Of a DNA stretch of 64,000 nucleotides, positions 1 through 8,313 are shown in pieces (within the stretch, counting starts at the first letter, position 1; each line of letters begins with the position of its first letter). A model generated the notes under the pieces. The model ran no database searches, had not been told where the DNA came from, and saw only the letters and a program-made list of their open reading frames with translations. The position numbers and the translations under genes were made by a program. This stretch comes from Sphingomonas colocasiae (lineage in GTDB: Bacteria > Pseudomonadota > Alphaproteobacteria > Sphingomonadales > Sphingomonadaceae), in the NCBI RefSeq assembly GCF_019880585.1, contig NZ_JAINVV010000011.1:310001-374000 (forward strand). The letters run 5' to 3'.

Positions 1-470
1 TGGACGTGCCCGTCGCCATCCATATGGGCCCGGGCGAGCCTGGGCAGCCCTATGCGCAAGGCGGCTACCGGGTCGCGCTCGGAGATCCGCTGTTGCTGGA
101 ACCGGTGCTGCTGCGCCATCCGAGGCTTCGGATCTCGGTCATGCATGCGGGCTATCCGATGGCCGAGCGGATGCGCGCGCTGATGTTCAGCTATCCGCAG
201 GTCTATGTCGATATCGGTTCGATCGTCTACACCGAGCCACGCCCCGCCTTTCACGCCTATCTGCGCGAGTTGGTGGATGCCGGCTATGGCGATCGCATCA
301 TGTTCGGTTCCGACCAGATGATCTGGCCCGGCGTCATCGGGCCGTCCGTCCAGGCAATCGAGGAAGCGCCGTTTCTGAGCGCGCGCCAGAAGCGCAACAT
401 ATTCTATGACAACGCAGCGCGCTTCCTTCGGCTGACCCACGAGCGGATCGCCGAACATCATCGACGCTGA
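1..470 (+). CDS. Amidohydrolase family 2 protein, C-terminal part (5' end outside window)
   Basis: This is the C-terminal ~155 residues of a TIM-barrel amidohydrolase (amidohydro_2 / ACMSD-like superfamily); the reading frame is open to the left edge. Visible family features are HPRLRISVMHAGYP (metal-site His region after a barrel strand) and the late motif IMFGSDQMIWP, whose Asp is the conserved catalytic/metal-binding residue of the superfamily. The C-terminus NIFYDNAARFLRL is the usual closing helix. Such enzymes hydrolyse or decarboxylate cyclic or aromatic carboxylates and lactones; the substrate cannot be read here. A second, different member of the superfamily lies at the other end of the window on the opposite strand. 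A GTG at position 6 could start a short protein, but the alignment-like continuity argues for an upstream start. Confidence 0.85.
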   Translation, partial: DVPVAIHMGPGEPGQPYAQGGYRVALGDPLLLEPVLLRHPRLRISVMHAGYPMAERMRALMFSYPQVYVDIGSIVYTEPRPAFHAYLRELVDAGYGDRIMFGSDQMIWPGVIGPSVQAIEEAPFLSARQKRNIFYDNAARFLRLTHERIAEHHRR

Positions 471-633
471 ACGCGTGCGCGACATCCGAAATTCTACAAT
501 CAAGCCCCCCAGGCGCCCGATCGGAAAATTCCGGTCGACGCCACCGCCATACTGTATTAAATCAGCAGCACTGGGCGGCGGCCATTGTGCCTTTGGCCGC
601 GCCGACGACACCAGAACATCGGAGGGGCGCCAT

Positions 634-1593
634 ATGCATCGGTTCAAATTTCTGCTGGTCACGCTGGCCGCGCTGGCCATTTCGCATCCCGCGATCGCGC
701 AGGATGCCTCCAAGCGCCGCTCGGTGCTCGTCACCGGCGCCAATTCGGGGATCGGCCTGGCGATCACGCAATATCTCACAGCGCGCGGTTTCCATGTCTA
801 TGGCAGCGCGCGCAAGGACGAGGATCTGAAGGCGCTGAACGCCATGCCCAATGTGACGGCGGTGCGGATCGACGTGACGAAGCAGGCCGATATCGACGCG
901 GCGGTGAAGTTCGTGGAGGCGCAGGGTCGCGGGCTTTACGGCGTGATCAACAATGCCGGCGTCGCCGCCGTCGGCGAACTGACCGCCGTCTCCGACCAGG
1001 ACGTGCTGTGGCAGCATGACGTGAACGTGATGGGGCCGCTGCGCGTCAACCGCGCCTTCGTGCCGCTGCTCAAGCAGAGCAAGGGCCGTACCGCCATCAT
1101 CGGATCGCTTTCGGGCTTCGTCGTCGGCCCGTCGGGCGGCGCCTATAGCATGACCAAGTTCGCGACCGAGGCCTATACCGACACGCTGGCGCAGGAACTG
1201 GCGACATCGGGCGTCACCGTCGGCATCATCGATCCGGGCTCGTTCAAGTCGCGCGGCCGCGAAAAGGTCGCCATGAAGATGCTGACGGGCAAGTATGACC
1301 TGAACCAGCAGCTCACCGACGAGCAGAAGAAGGTGCTGACGGGCGTGCAGGAGGCGGAAGCCAAGCGCAAGGATCCGACCGAGGTCGCCGAACAGGTCCA
1401 TCACTTCCTGAGCAGCGACACGCCGCGCCTGCGCTACATGGCGTCGCCGGGCAAGGAGACCGTCGTCGCGGTGATGCGCGCGACATTGGGCCGCACCGCG
1501 CAGCTCAACGCCAGCCAGCCAGCCTATGCGCTCAGCCGCGACGAGCTGGTGAAGATGCTCGACGAGGCGCTGGCGGAGGCTGCGAAGAAGTAA
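634..1593 (+). CDS. Short-chain dehydrogenase/reductase with N-terminal signal peptide
   Basis: A 319-residue classical SDR. The Rossmann motif TGANSGIG is at residues 34-41, NNAG at 106-109 and the catalytic YSMTK at 171-175 with Ser158 upstream. It therefore probably oxidises or reduces a hydroxyl/keto group with NAD(P). The start chosen is the ATG preceded by GGAGG (621-625); the frame is open further upstream but without a comparable ribosome site. Residues 1-22 look like a Sec signal peptide (KFLLVTLAALAISHPAIA then Q), which is unusual because SDRs normally use cytoplasmic cofactor. Preceded by the amidohydrolase on the same strand but 163 bp away. Export is inference; an uncleaved N-terminal anchor is the alternative. 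Confidence 0.88.
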   Translation: MHRFKFLLVTLAALAISHPAIAQDASKRRSVLVTGANSGIGLAITQYLTARGFHVYGSARKDEDLKALNAMPNVTAVRIDVTKQADIDAAVKFVEAQGRGLYGVINNAGVAAVGELTAVSDQDVLWQHDVNVMGPLRVNRAFVPLLKQSKGRTAIIGSLSGFVVGPSGGAYSMTKFATEAYTDTLAQELATSGVTVGIIDPGSFKSRGREKVAMKMLTGKYDLNQQLTDEQKKVLTGVQEAEAKRKDPTEVAEQVHHFLSSDTPRLRYMASPGKETVVAVMRATLGRTAQLNASQPAYALSRDELVKMLDEALAEAAKK

Positions 1594-1643
1594 ATGGCGG
1601 GGTAAGCTGGCGGGGCGCGCGATGCCCCTCTCCCCCCCGACAT

Positions 1644-1735
1644 TGTCGCTCCAGCGAAAGCTGGAGCCCATGCCATCTGTCCATCATCGCCGAAGTGGAC
1701 GCATGCGATGGGCTCCAGCTTTCGCTGGAGCGACA
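1644..1735. repeat. 92-bp palindromic repeat, family B (copy 1)
   Basis: Non-coding element between the convergent SDR and acyl-CoA dehydrogenase genes. Two perfect 28-bp arms (1644-1671 and 1708-1735) are inverted around a 36-bp spacer. Each arm also contains its own hairpin, CTCCAGC-GAAA-GCTGGAG. A second copy of identical length lies at 41238-41329 and a tiny remnant at 43446-43460. It resembles REP/REPIN-type repeats; here it could also act as a bidirectional transcription stop. Confidence 0.85.
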
Positions 1736-1759
1736 GGGAACAGGGTCCCGCGCGTTTCC

Positions 1760-2890
1760 CTACAGGCTGCGCGCGATCACCATGCGCTGGATGTCCGACG
1801 TGCCTTCGTAGATCTGGCAGACGCGGACGTCGCGATAGATTTTGGCGACGCCATATTCCTCCAGATAGCCATAGCCGCCCAGCGTCTGCAGCGCGCCGGA
1901 CACGACCGCCTCGGCGGTTTCGGACGCGAACAGCTTGGCCATCGACGCTTCGGTCAGGCAGGGCAGCCCCTGATCCTTGACGCGCGCGGCGTGGAGAACC
2001 AGTTGGCGCGCCGCTTCCAGCCGCGCGGCCAGATCCGCCAGGCGGAAACCCACCGCCTGATGTTCGATGATCGGCTTGCCGAAGCTCTTGCGATCCTTGG
2101 CATAGGCGACCGCGATCTCGAGCGCCGCCTGCGCCATGCCGACGCATTGCGCGGCGATGCCGATCCGCCCGGTCTCCAGATTGGCGAGCGCGATGCGATA
2201 GCCCTGGCCCGGCGCGCCGATCAGCAGGTCATCCTCGACGAACATGTCGTCGAAGCGCAGCGCGCAGGTGTCCGAAGCGCCCTGCCCCATCTTGTGCTCG
2301 ACCTTGTCGACCGCATAGCCGGGCCGGTCGGTCGGCACGATGAAGGCGGAAAGCCCCTTCTTGCCCGCGTCCGGATCGGTCACCGCGATGATCATGACGA
2401 GGCCGGCGATCCTGCCGGAGGTGATGAACTGCTTGGCGCCGGTGATGCGCCAGCCGCCCTCCACCTTCACCGCGCGCGTGCGTACGGCCGAGGCGTCCGA
2501 TCCCGCATCCGCCTCGGTCAGCGCGAAGGCGCCGATCGTCCGCCCGCCGATCAGATCGGGCAGGAAGCGCGCCTTCTGCCCCTCGCTGCCGTCCTTGAGC
2601 AGGCCGGAGACGAGGATCGAATTCTGGATCGAGACGATGGTGGAAAGTGCCCCGTCCGCCGCCGCGATCTCCATCAACGCCAGCGCATAGGAAACCGCAT
2701 CGGCCTCAGCCCCTCCGAACGCCTCGGGCGCGGTCATGCCCCACAGGCCGAGCCCCGCCATCTCCTCGAACAGGGCGGGCGGATAGCCGCCCTCCGCCTC
2801 GAACCGGGCGCTGTGCGGACGGATGGTTTCCTGTGCGAAGGCACGCACCGTATCGCGAATGGCCGTCTGGAGCTCGCTCAATCCCTTCAT
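1760..2890 (-). CDS. Acyl-CoA dehydrogenase
   Basis: A 376-residue flavoprotein of normal family length that introduces the 2,3-double bond into an acyl-CoA and passes electrons to ETF. Both family signatures are visible: ALTEADAGSDA in the middle domain, and the C-terminal block QTLGGYGYLEEY...RDVRVCQIYEGTSDIQ with the catalytic Glu362 in YEGTSD. The N-terminal helical domain (residues 1-115) and the substrate/FAD domains follow the standard order. The sequence is closest in feel to short/branched-chain or glutaryl-type members, but specificity cannot be decided. It diverges from an Lrp/AsnC regulator 220 bp away, which is a plausible local regulator; there is no partner beta-oxidation gene in the operon. 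Confidence 0.93.
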   Translation of the reverse strand: MKGLSELQTAIRDTVRAFAQETIRPHSARFEAEGGYPPALFEEMAGLGLWGMTAPEAFGGAEADAVSYALALMEIAAADGALSTIVSIQNSILVSGLLKDGSEGQKARFLPDLIGGRTIGAFALTEADAGSDASAVRTRAVKVEGGWRITGAKQFITSGRIAGLVMIIAVTDPDAGKKGLSAFIVPTDRPGYAVDKVEHKMGQGASDTCALRFDDMFVEDDLLIGAPGQGYRIALANLETGRIGIAAQCVGMAQAALEIAVAYAKDRKSFGKPIIEHQAVGFRLADLAARLEAARQLVLHAARVKDQGLPCLTEASMAKLFASETAEAVVSGALQTLGGYGYLEEYGVAKIYRDVRVCQIYEGTSDIQRMVIARSL

Positions 2891-3110
2891 CGCTTCCGTC
2901 CCTTTTCATATTGCGGCGCCGGCGGCCGGCGGAGTCGTTCGCGCATATAGGCGAGATGGCTTGGCAAAAGCCGCCAAAACCGAGGCGGGAACGACAGACT
3001 GTCAGCAATATTTTTCACAGGATGATCCAATCATGCTAATATATGCCATCAAACCCAATAAGCTCAGCACATCCCTCCGCGCACCACCTTGTTTCTAGAG
3101 GAACCGACCA

Positions 3111-3590
3111 TTGACGGCCACGCCAGCGCTCGACGCCTATGACCTCAAGATCCTCAGGACGCTTTCGGCAGACGGGCGCATCACCTGGAGCGATCTGGCG
3201 GAAGCGATCGGCCTGTCGCTGACCCCGACGATCCGGCGCGTCCGCCAGTTGGAGGAGGCCGGCTATATCAGCGGCTATTTCGCGCAACTCGACGAGAAAA
3301 GGCTGGCGGGCGGCATGATCGCCTTCGTCTCGGTGACGCTGGAAAAACAAGTCCGCGAAACGCTCGACGCGTTCGAGGCGGGCGTGATCGACCTGCCCGA
3401 GGTGATGAGCGGATTCCTGATGTCGGGCGGCGCCGATTATCTGCTGCGATCGGTGGTGCGCGACCTCGATCATTATCGCGATTTCCTCGACAGGCTCACC
3501 CGGCTGCCGGGCGTCGCCCATATCCAGAGCAGCTTCGCGCTCAACGCTTTCGTCAACCGCCCGTCCCCGCTGATCACCGCGATGAAGTGA
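3111..3590 (+). CDS. Lrp/AsnC family transcriptional regulator
   Basis: A 159-residue one-component regulator: an N-terminal winged helix-turn-helix (LDAYDLKILRTLSADGRITWSDLAEAIGLS) followed by an RAM/AsnC ligand-binding domain (from about residue 65 to the end). It starts at a TTG behind an AGAGGA ribosome site at 3097-3102. Lrp-family proteins sense amino acids or related metabolites. Its divergent position relative to the acyl-CoA dehydrogenase suggests that gene as target (inference). Confidence 0.9.
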   Translation: MTATPALDAYDLKILRTLSADGRITWSDLAEAIGLSLTPTIRRVRQLEEAGYISGYFAQLDEKRLAGGMIAFVSVTLEKQVRETLDAFEAGVIDLPEVMSGFLMSGGADYLLRSVVRDLDHYRDFLDRLTRLPGVAHIQSSFALNAFVNRPSPLITAMK

Positions 3591-3641
3591 TCTGTACGCA
3601 GCGGCTTGACGCCCCGCACCGCAGATGATGGAACACAGGCC

Positions 3642-4337
3642 GTGAGCGACGATCCCATTCAATCCGACCCGACAGCTTCACCCGAAGCAGAGACGCCGGC
3701 GCCGAAAGCCACCGAAAAGGCGGAGGCGCGCGCCGCCGAAGCCGCGGCGATCCGGCGGCGCTGGATCACGCTGGGCGAAATGCTCGCGGTGATCGCGGTC
3801 GTCATCTCCGGGCTGACGCTGTGGAACAGCTGGAGCGAGCGCCGCGACAGCGCGGCGACGAAGACCGTCGACGCGCAAAAGGCCTCCGCCCGCGCCACGA
3901 CCCTGCTGCTGATCGCGTCCAACGCCGGAGACGGCACGCTGGCGCTGAAGCCCGCCGACGCCGAGCAGTCGGTGCAGAGCCAGACGATCCTCTTCCCCGC
4001 CGCACTGGATGCGGCGCCCGCCGAAACCACCGGAGAACCCCGGATCGAGGCCGAATGGTTCGAGCGTGCGCTCAAGAAAGCGCGCGACGCGGCGAAACTG
4101 CCCGACAACAGCCGGGGCGACGAGCGGCTGCCCGTCGCCATCACCACGCGTTTCCTGGTCGATGGCGCGCCGCACGAGGATATCGCGATCTACGATATCG
4201 GCTACACCATCTCCGGCCGGTTGCTCAGCGGCCACAGCGTCACCCTGCGCGGCCTTTCGCTGGTCACGCGCGTGAAGCGCGGCAATGCGCAGGCGACGCT
4301 CGACGGGCGCTGGCGGGATCTGTTGCCGGCGAAATAA
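3642..4337 (+). CDS. Hypothetical membrane-anchored protein
   Basis: About 231 residues from the GTG at 3642; a TTG at 3606 is an alternative start that adds 12 residues. The N-terminus is Ala/Glu/Lys-rich (residues 1-45), followed by one clear transmembrane segment (ITLGEMLAVIAVVISGLTLW) and a soluble, presumably periplasmic, domain of about 165 residues. No catalytic motif or family was recognised. The C-terminal portion contains a beta-rich stretch around VAITTRFLVDGAPHEDIAIY. It follows the Lrp gene closely on the same strand and ends 24 bp from the convergent TetR gene. Function unknown. Confidence 0.7.
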   Translation: MSDDPIQSDPTASPEAETPAPKATEKAEARAAEAAAIRRRWITLGEMLAVIAVVISGLTLWNSWSERRDSAATKTVDAQKASARATTLLLIASNAGDGTLALKPADAEQSVQSQTILFPAALDAAPAETTGEPRIEAEWFERALKKARDAAKLPDNSRGDERLPVAITTRFLVDGAPHEDIAIYDIGYTISGRLLSGHSVTLRGLSLVTRVKRGNAQATLDGRWRDLLPAK

Positions 4338-4361
4338 CGCCGGGGGTCCAGGCGCAGCGCC

Positions 4362-4982
4362 CTACTCCGGCCCGAAGATCGTCGCCAGCATCTGCGCCCG
4401 CCAGATCCGCTTGGTGCGTTCGATCGCGGCCGCGTCCGGATTGCGGATATATTCGACGATCAGGCCGCAGGTGACGGCATTGCTGAGCATCTGCATGCTC
4501 CGCGTCGCATCCTCGTTGTCGATGCCGGCGGCGCGCAGGATGCAGCGGCTCCAGCGAAACATGCGCCGGTCGAAACGCCTGGCGATGGGATCGACCTCCA
4601 TCTCCAGTTCCGGATCGTTCCGCCGCGCGAGATGAACCTCCAGCGCGGCCGCAGCGTAGGGGGAGCCGACCAGATCGAGATTGGTGTCGATCAGATTCTC
4701 CAGCTTTTCCCTTGGGCTCGCGCCCCGCCGGATCGCCGCCATGTAGATATGGCTCTGCTGGATGGAGAACGCCTCCACCACCGCCGCCATCAGCCGCGCC
4801 TTGGTCGGGAACTGATGCTGGATCGCCCCCATGCTCATGCCCGTGGCGTCGCGGATCACGTTCATCGTCGCGCCCGAATAGCCCTGCGCGCACAGCACGT
4901 CGCGCGCGGCGGCAAGCACCCGCGCCCGGGTGGTTGCCCGGCGCTCGGCATGGCTGCGCCGGATGGGGGCCTGAACGGTCAT
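4362..4982 (-). CDS. TetR/AcrR family transcriptional regulator
   Basis: A 206-residue repressor with an N-terminal TetR helix-turn-helix (residues ~15-60, AARDVLCAQGYSGATMNVIRDATGMSMGAIQHQFPTKARLM) and a helical ligand-binding C-terminal domain. It is divergent from the TBDR-esterase-amidase unit; a 36-bp imperfect palindrome sits between the start codons. It therefore most likely represses that operon and itself, released by the imported substrate or a product (inference). Confidence 0.92.
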   Translation of the reverse strand: MTVQAPIRRSHAERRATTRARVLAAARDVLCAQGYSGATMNVIRDATGMSMGAIQHQFPTKARLMAAVVEAFSIQQSHIYMAAIRRGASPREKLENLIDTNLDLVGSPYAAAALEVHLARRNDPELEMEVDPIARRFDRRMFRWSRCILRAAGIDNEDATRSMQMLSNAVTCGLIVEYIRNPDAAAIERTKRIWRAQMLATIFGPE

Positions 4983-5013
4983 CCGCCATCGCTATCACGA
5001 AATACAATATGAT

Positions 5014-5049
5014 CAACCTGTTTATACTTGCGCAAATAAAAGTAGGTTG
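5014..5049. promoter_or_regulatory. Candidate TetR operator palindrome
   Basis: A 36-bp imperfect palindrome in the 121-bp divergent intergenic region. It is centred on TTGCGCAA with outer arms CAACCT...AGGTTG; 14 of 18 base pairs are symmetric about position 5031.5. Its position between the TetR start (4982) and the receptor start (5104) is typical for a shared operator. Confidence 0.6.
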
Positions 5050-5103
5050 TATTAAATTTGATTTGCAGGCGAGATCGCCGCCAACGCCGCAGGGAGGGCG
5101 CCA

Positions 5104-7365
5104 ATGATCAGGATCCGGAAATTCATGGCCGCAGTATCGGTGATCGGGCTGTGCCCGTTCGCGCCGACGCCCGGCCTTGCCCAGCAATCGGCTGAAACCC
5201 AGGCCGAAACCCCCGCGGACGATGCGGGGGAGATCATCGTCACCGCCAACAAGCGCGCCGAAAGCATCCTGGATGTCGCGGGCGCGATCAGCGCGTTTCG
5301 CGGCGACGATTTGCTGAAGAACGGCATCACCAGCATGGCCGATTTCGCGGGGCAGACGCCGGGCGTGCAGTTCAATGCGGGCTTCAGCACGGGCACGCCC
5401 GTCATCCGGGGCATCAACACCGGCGCCGATTACGGCCAGTCGGTGGGCATCACCGTCGATGGCGCGCCGATCGGGCCGAGTTCGAGCTTCCAGGCCGGCG
5501 GCGCCAGTTCGCTCGATCTCGATCCGATCGATCTGGAGCGCGTGGAGGTGCTGAAGGGGCCGCAGGGCACGGTCTATGGCGCCAACACGCTGGCCGGGCT
5601 GATTTCCTACACATTGCGCGAACCCGATCTCCAGGCGCCGAACGCGGTGCTGCGCGCGGGGCTGGGCGGCACCGAAGGCGGCGGCACGAGCTGGTCCGCG
5701 CGCGGGGCGGTCAGCGTGCCGATCGTCACCGATCGGCTGGCGCTGCGCATGTCGGGCTTTTACGATCGCCGCGCCGGCTTCGTCGACAACCGGATCACCG
5801 GCGCCACCGACCAGAATCGCTGGCGCAGCCTCGGCGTGCAGGGATCGCTGCTGTTCAAGCCGACCGACCGGCTCCGCATCTTCGCCGCCGGCTTCTATCA
5901 GCGGCAGAACCAATATGCCCAGGATCAGGTGATCTATGCGGCGGACCGCACACCGCGCGACGGCGACCTCGTCTATAACGACTATCTGGTGCCGGGTACC
6001 GATCGCCGGACCAGGCTGGCGATCGGCAAGGTCGATTATGATCTCGATTTCGCGAGCCTGACCTCTGTCACATCCTATCAGCATCTGAACGCCGATCATG
6101 CCGTCCCGCAGAATAGCGGCACGCTGAACCTGATCTTCGTGCATGTCCTGCCGCTGCTCGGCGGCGTGACGATCCCGGCGCCCGGCCTGCTCAGCAACGA
6201 TACCAGCAACGATTTCAGGAAGTTCACGCAGGAAGTGCGGCTCGCGTCGACCGGCAGCGGCCCGCTGAGCTGGCTGGTCGGCGGCTATTACACGCGCGAG
6301 CGCAGCCGGCAGGAACAGGCCGTCAATGCGCGGACGACCGATGGCGCGCTGGCGCCCGCGATCAACCCGACACTCATCGTCACCATCCCCACCCGGCTCA
6401 CCGAATATTCGGCCTTCGGCAATCTGACCTACGCCTTTTCGCCGGCTTTCGACCTGACCGGCGGCATCCGCGTCGGCCGGATCGAGCAGGTCAACCGCAC
6501 CTTGCTGGGCGGCGCCAATGCCGATGCCTATCGGCTGTTCTTCGTCGTCAACGGCCTGGGCGCCGGACCGCCGGCCGATACCGGCGCGCAAAAGGGCGCG
6601 AAGACGGTGGCGACCTATCTGGCGACCGCACGCTATCATTTCTCGCAAGACGGCATGATCTTCGCGCGCTTCGCCACGGGCTTCCGCCCCGGCGGCCCCA
6701 ATTTCCCCGTCCCCGGCCTCGCGCCGGTCTATGATCCCGACCAGACCTATAATTACGAACTGGGGATCAAGACCAAATTCTGGAACGGGCGCGGCTCGAT
6801 CGACATCACCGGCTATTATCTGGAATGGAAGAATTTCCTCGCCTTCGCCAGCGCGGGCGGGCTGAACGGGCTGGCCAATGCCGGCGATGCGCGCGTCCAG
6901 GGCGTGGAGGCGGCGGCGACGCTGCGGCCGATCGCGGGATTGAGCCTGTCGGGCACGCTCGCCTATTCGGACAGCCGGATCACCCGCATCAGCCCGGCGG
7001 CGGGGATCGCCGCGATCGGCGATCCCCTGCCCTATAATCCGAAATGGAGCGGTTCGCTGTCGGCTGAATATCGCGCGCCGGTCAGTGCCCGCTGGCAGGC
7101 GGTGGCGCGCGGCACCGCGCGTTTCGTGGGCGCACGCAACAGCTCGCCGCGATCGAGCCTGGCCTTTCCCAATTATGTGCTGCCCGCCTATTCGCTGTTC
7201 GACGTGCATGCCGGGCTGGAAAGCGACCATGTCGATATCGACCTGTTCGTCCGCAACCTGACCGACAGGCGCGCGCAGCTCGCCGCCTTCACGCAGCTCG
7301 GCATCAACCAGGTCACCATCCAGCAGCCGCGCACGATCGGCGCGGCGGTGACGTTCAAATATTGA
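5104..7365 (+). CDS. TonB-dependent outer-membrane receptor
   Basis: A 753-residue TBDR. The signal peptide ends around PGLAQQ, and a TonB-box-like segment GEIIVTANKRAES leads into a plug domain (VYGANTLAGLISY is the usual plug landmark). A long beta-barrel ends in VTFKY with terminal aromatic. There is no N-terminal STN signalling domain. The first gene of a unit with an esterase (39 bp downstream) and an amidase, so it probably imports an ester- or amide-containing organic molecule rather than being purely an iron receptor. A siderophore remains possible because the esterase resembles IroE-type enzymes. Likely TetR-controlled. Confidence 0.93.
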   Translation: MIRIRKFMAAVSVIGLCPFAPTPGLAQQSAETQAETPADDAGEIIVTANKRAESILDVAGAISAFRGDDLLKNGITSMADFAGQTPGVQFNAGFSTGTPVIRGINTGADYGQSVGITVDGAPIGPSSSFQAGGASSLDLDPIDLERVEVLKGPQGTVYGANTLAGLISYTLREPDLQAPNAVLRAGLGGTEGGGTSWSARGAVSVPIVTDRLALRMSGFYDRRAGFVDNRITGATDQNRWRSLGVQGSLLFKPTDRLRIFAAGFYQRQNQYAQDQVIYAADRTPRDGDLVYNDYLVPGTDRRTRLAIGKVDYDLDFASLTSVTSYQHLNADHAVPQNSGTLNLIFVHVLPLLGGVTIPAPGLLSNDTSNDFRKFTQEVRLASTGSGPLSWLVGGYYTRERSRQEQAVNARTTDGALAPAINPTLIVTIPTRLTEYSAFGNLTYAFSPAFDLTGGIRVGRIEQVNRTLLGGANADAYRLFFVVNGLGAGPPADTGAQKGAKTVATYLATARYHFSQDGMIFARFATGFRPGGPNFPVPGLAPVYDPDQTYNYELGIKTKFWNGRGSIDITGYYLEWKNFLAFASAGGLNGLANAGDARVQGVEAAATLRPIAGLSLSGTLAYSDSRITRISPAAGIAAIGDPLPYNPKWSGSLSAEYRAPVSARWQAVARGTARFVGARNSSPRSSLAFPNYVLPAYSLFDVHAGLESDHVDIDLFVRNLTDRRAQLAAFTQLGINQVTIQQPRTIGAAVTFKY

Positions 7366-7404
7366 TGGCAGTTGCTACACCATGATCAACCCAGGGAGCA
7401 GCGC

Positions 7405-8280
7405 ATGACGGACATGATTTCCCCCATTCCGGGCGTCGAGAGCTTCGTCGTCACGCCCGGCGGCCTCGGCACCGGCCTGCGCATCTCGATCGCACGCCCG
7501 CCGCTGTCCGCGACCGGCGCGGCGGCGGCGCCGTCCTCGACCATCTATGTGACCGACGCCGATTATTGTTTCGGCACCGTCGTCGAAGCCGCGCGGATGG
7601 GGCATTATGGCGGCGAGGTCGGCCCGGCGGTGATCGTGGGTATCGGCTATGCCGAGGAGCGCGGCGACTATGCGTTCGTCGGCCGGCGACGCGGGCTCGA
7701 CTTCTATCGCGGGCCGCGCCGGTCGCTCGACCTGCCGGGGCTGGGAACGCTCGAACTGGGCGGCGCGGACAGTTTTCTCGCCGCGCTGATCGAGGGCGTC
7801 GTGCCGGAGGTCGAGCGCCGCGCGCCCGAAACGGCGGGCACGAGGCGCATCTTGTTCGGCACCTCGGCGGGCGGGCATTTCGCGGCCTTCGCGCTGACGC
7901 AGCGCCCCGACGCGTTCACAGGCTATGCGATGATGAGCCCCGCGCTCGTCGATTTCCCGCCCATGCCCGGCGCGGCGCAGATGGTGGAGGCGGTGTCCGC
8001 CCTGCCCGCCGGCGCGATCCCCGCCGGGATATCGGTATTCCTCTCGGCCGGCGCACGCGAGGAGGAACCGGGCGAAGCCGTCGCCGCCGCATCGATCATC
8101 ACCAATGCCTATCGCATGCGGACGGCGCTCGCCGCGCATGGCGTCGCGACCGAACTGGCGATCTTCGCGGATGAAACGCATATCTCGGTGATGGGTGCGG
8201 CGATCGCGCGCGCGCTGCGCTTCCTGGTGCCCGCCCAGGATGCGCCCTCCTGGCAGGCCGCGCTCGAACCCACGCAATAG
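7405..8280 (+). CDS. Alpha/beta-hydrolase (IroE/BesA-like esterase family)
   Basis: A 291-residue alpha/beta-hydrolase of the predicted-hydrolase group that includes IroE and BesA (COG2819-like). The nucleophile elbow GTSAGG is around residue 152, and candidate acid and base residues lie in the C-terminal FADETHISV, whose His is the expected catalytic one. The start ATG follows AGGGA. No signal peptide, so it is probably cytoplasmic. It sits between the TBDR and amidase genes and should hydrolyse an ester in the imported compound or a breakdown product; the substrate is unknown. Confidence 0.8.
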   Translation: MTDMISPIPGVESFVVTPGGLGTGLRISIARPPLSATGAAAAPSSTIYVTDADYCFGTVVEAARMGHYGGEVGPAVIVGIGYAEERGDYAFVGRRRGLDFYRGPRRSLDLPGLGTLELGGADSFLAALIEGVVPEVERRAPETAGTRRILFGTSAGGHFAAFALTQRPDAFTGYAMMSPALVDFPPMPGAAQMVEAVSALPAGAIPAGISVFLSAGAREEEPGEAVAAASIITNAYRMRTALAAHGVATELAIFADETHISVMGAAIARALRFLVPAQDAPSWQAALEPTQ

Positions 8281-8313
8281 CGCGGCATCCACTCTCCAGT
8301 TCCGGAAAATCCC

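Noticed and set aside
4264-7230. Very long minus-strand open frame (988 codons) opposite the TBDR
   Set aside because: It is an antisense shadow of the high-GC TBDR gene: His/Arg/Ala/Gly-rich with no domain, and it runs through the promoter region and the TetR gene.
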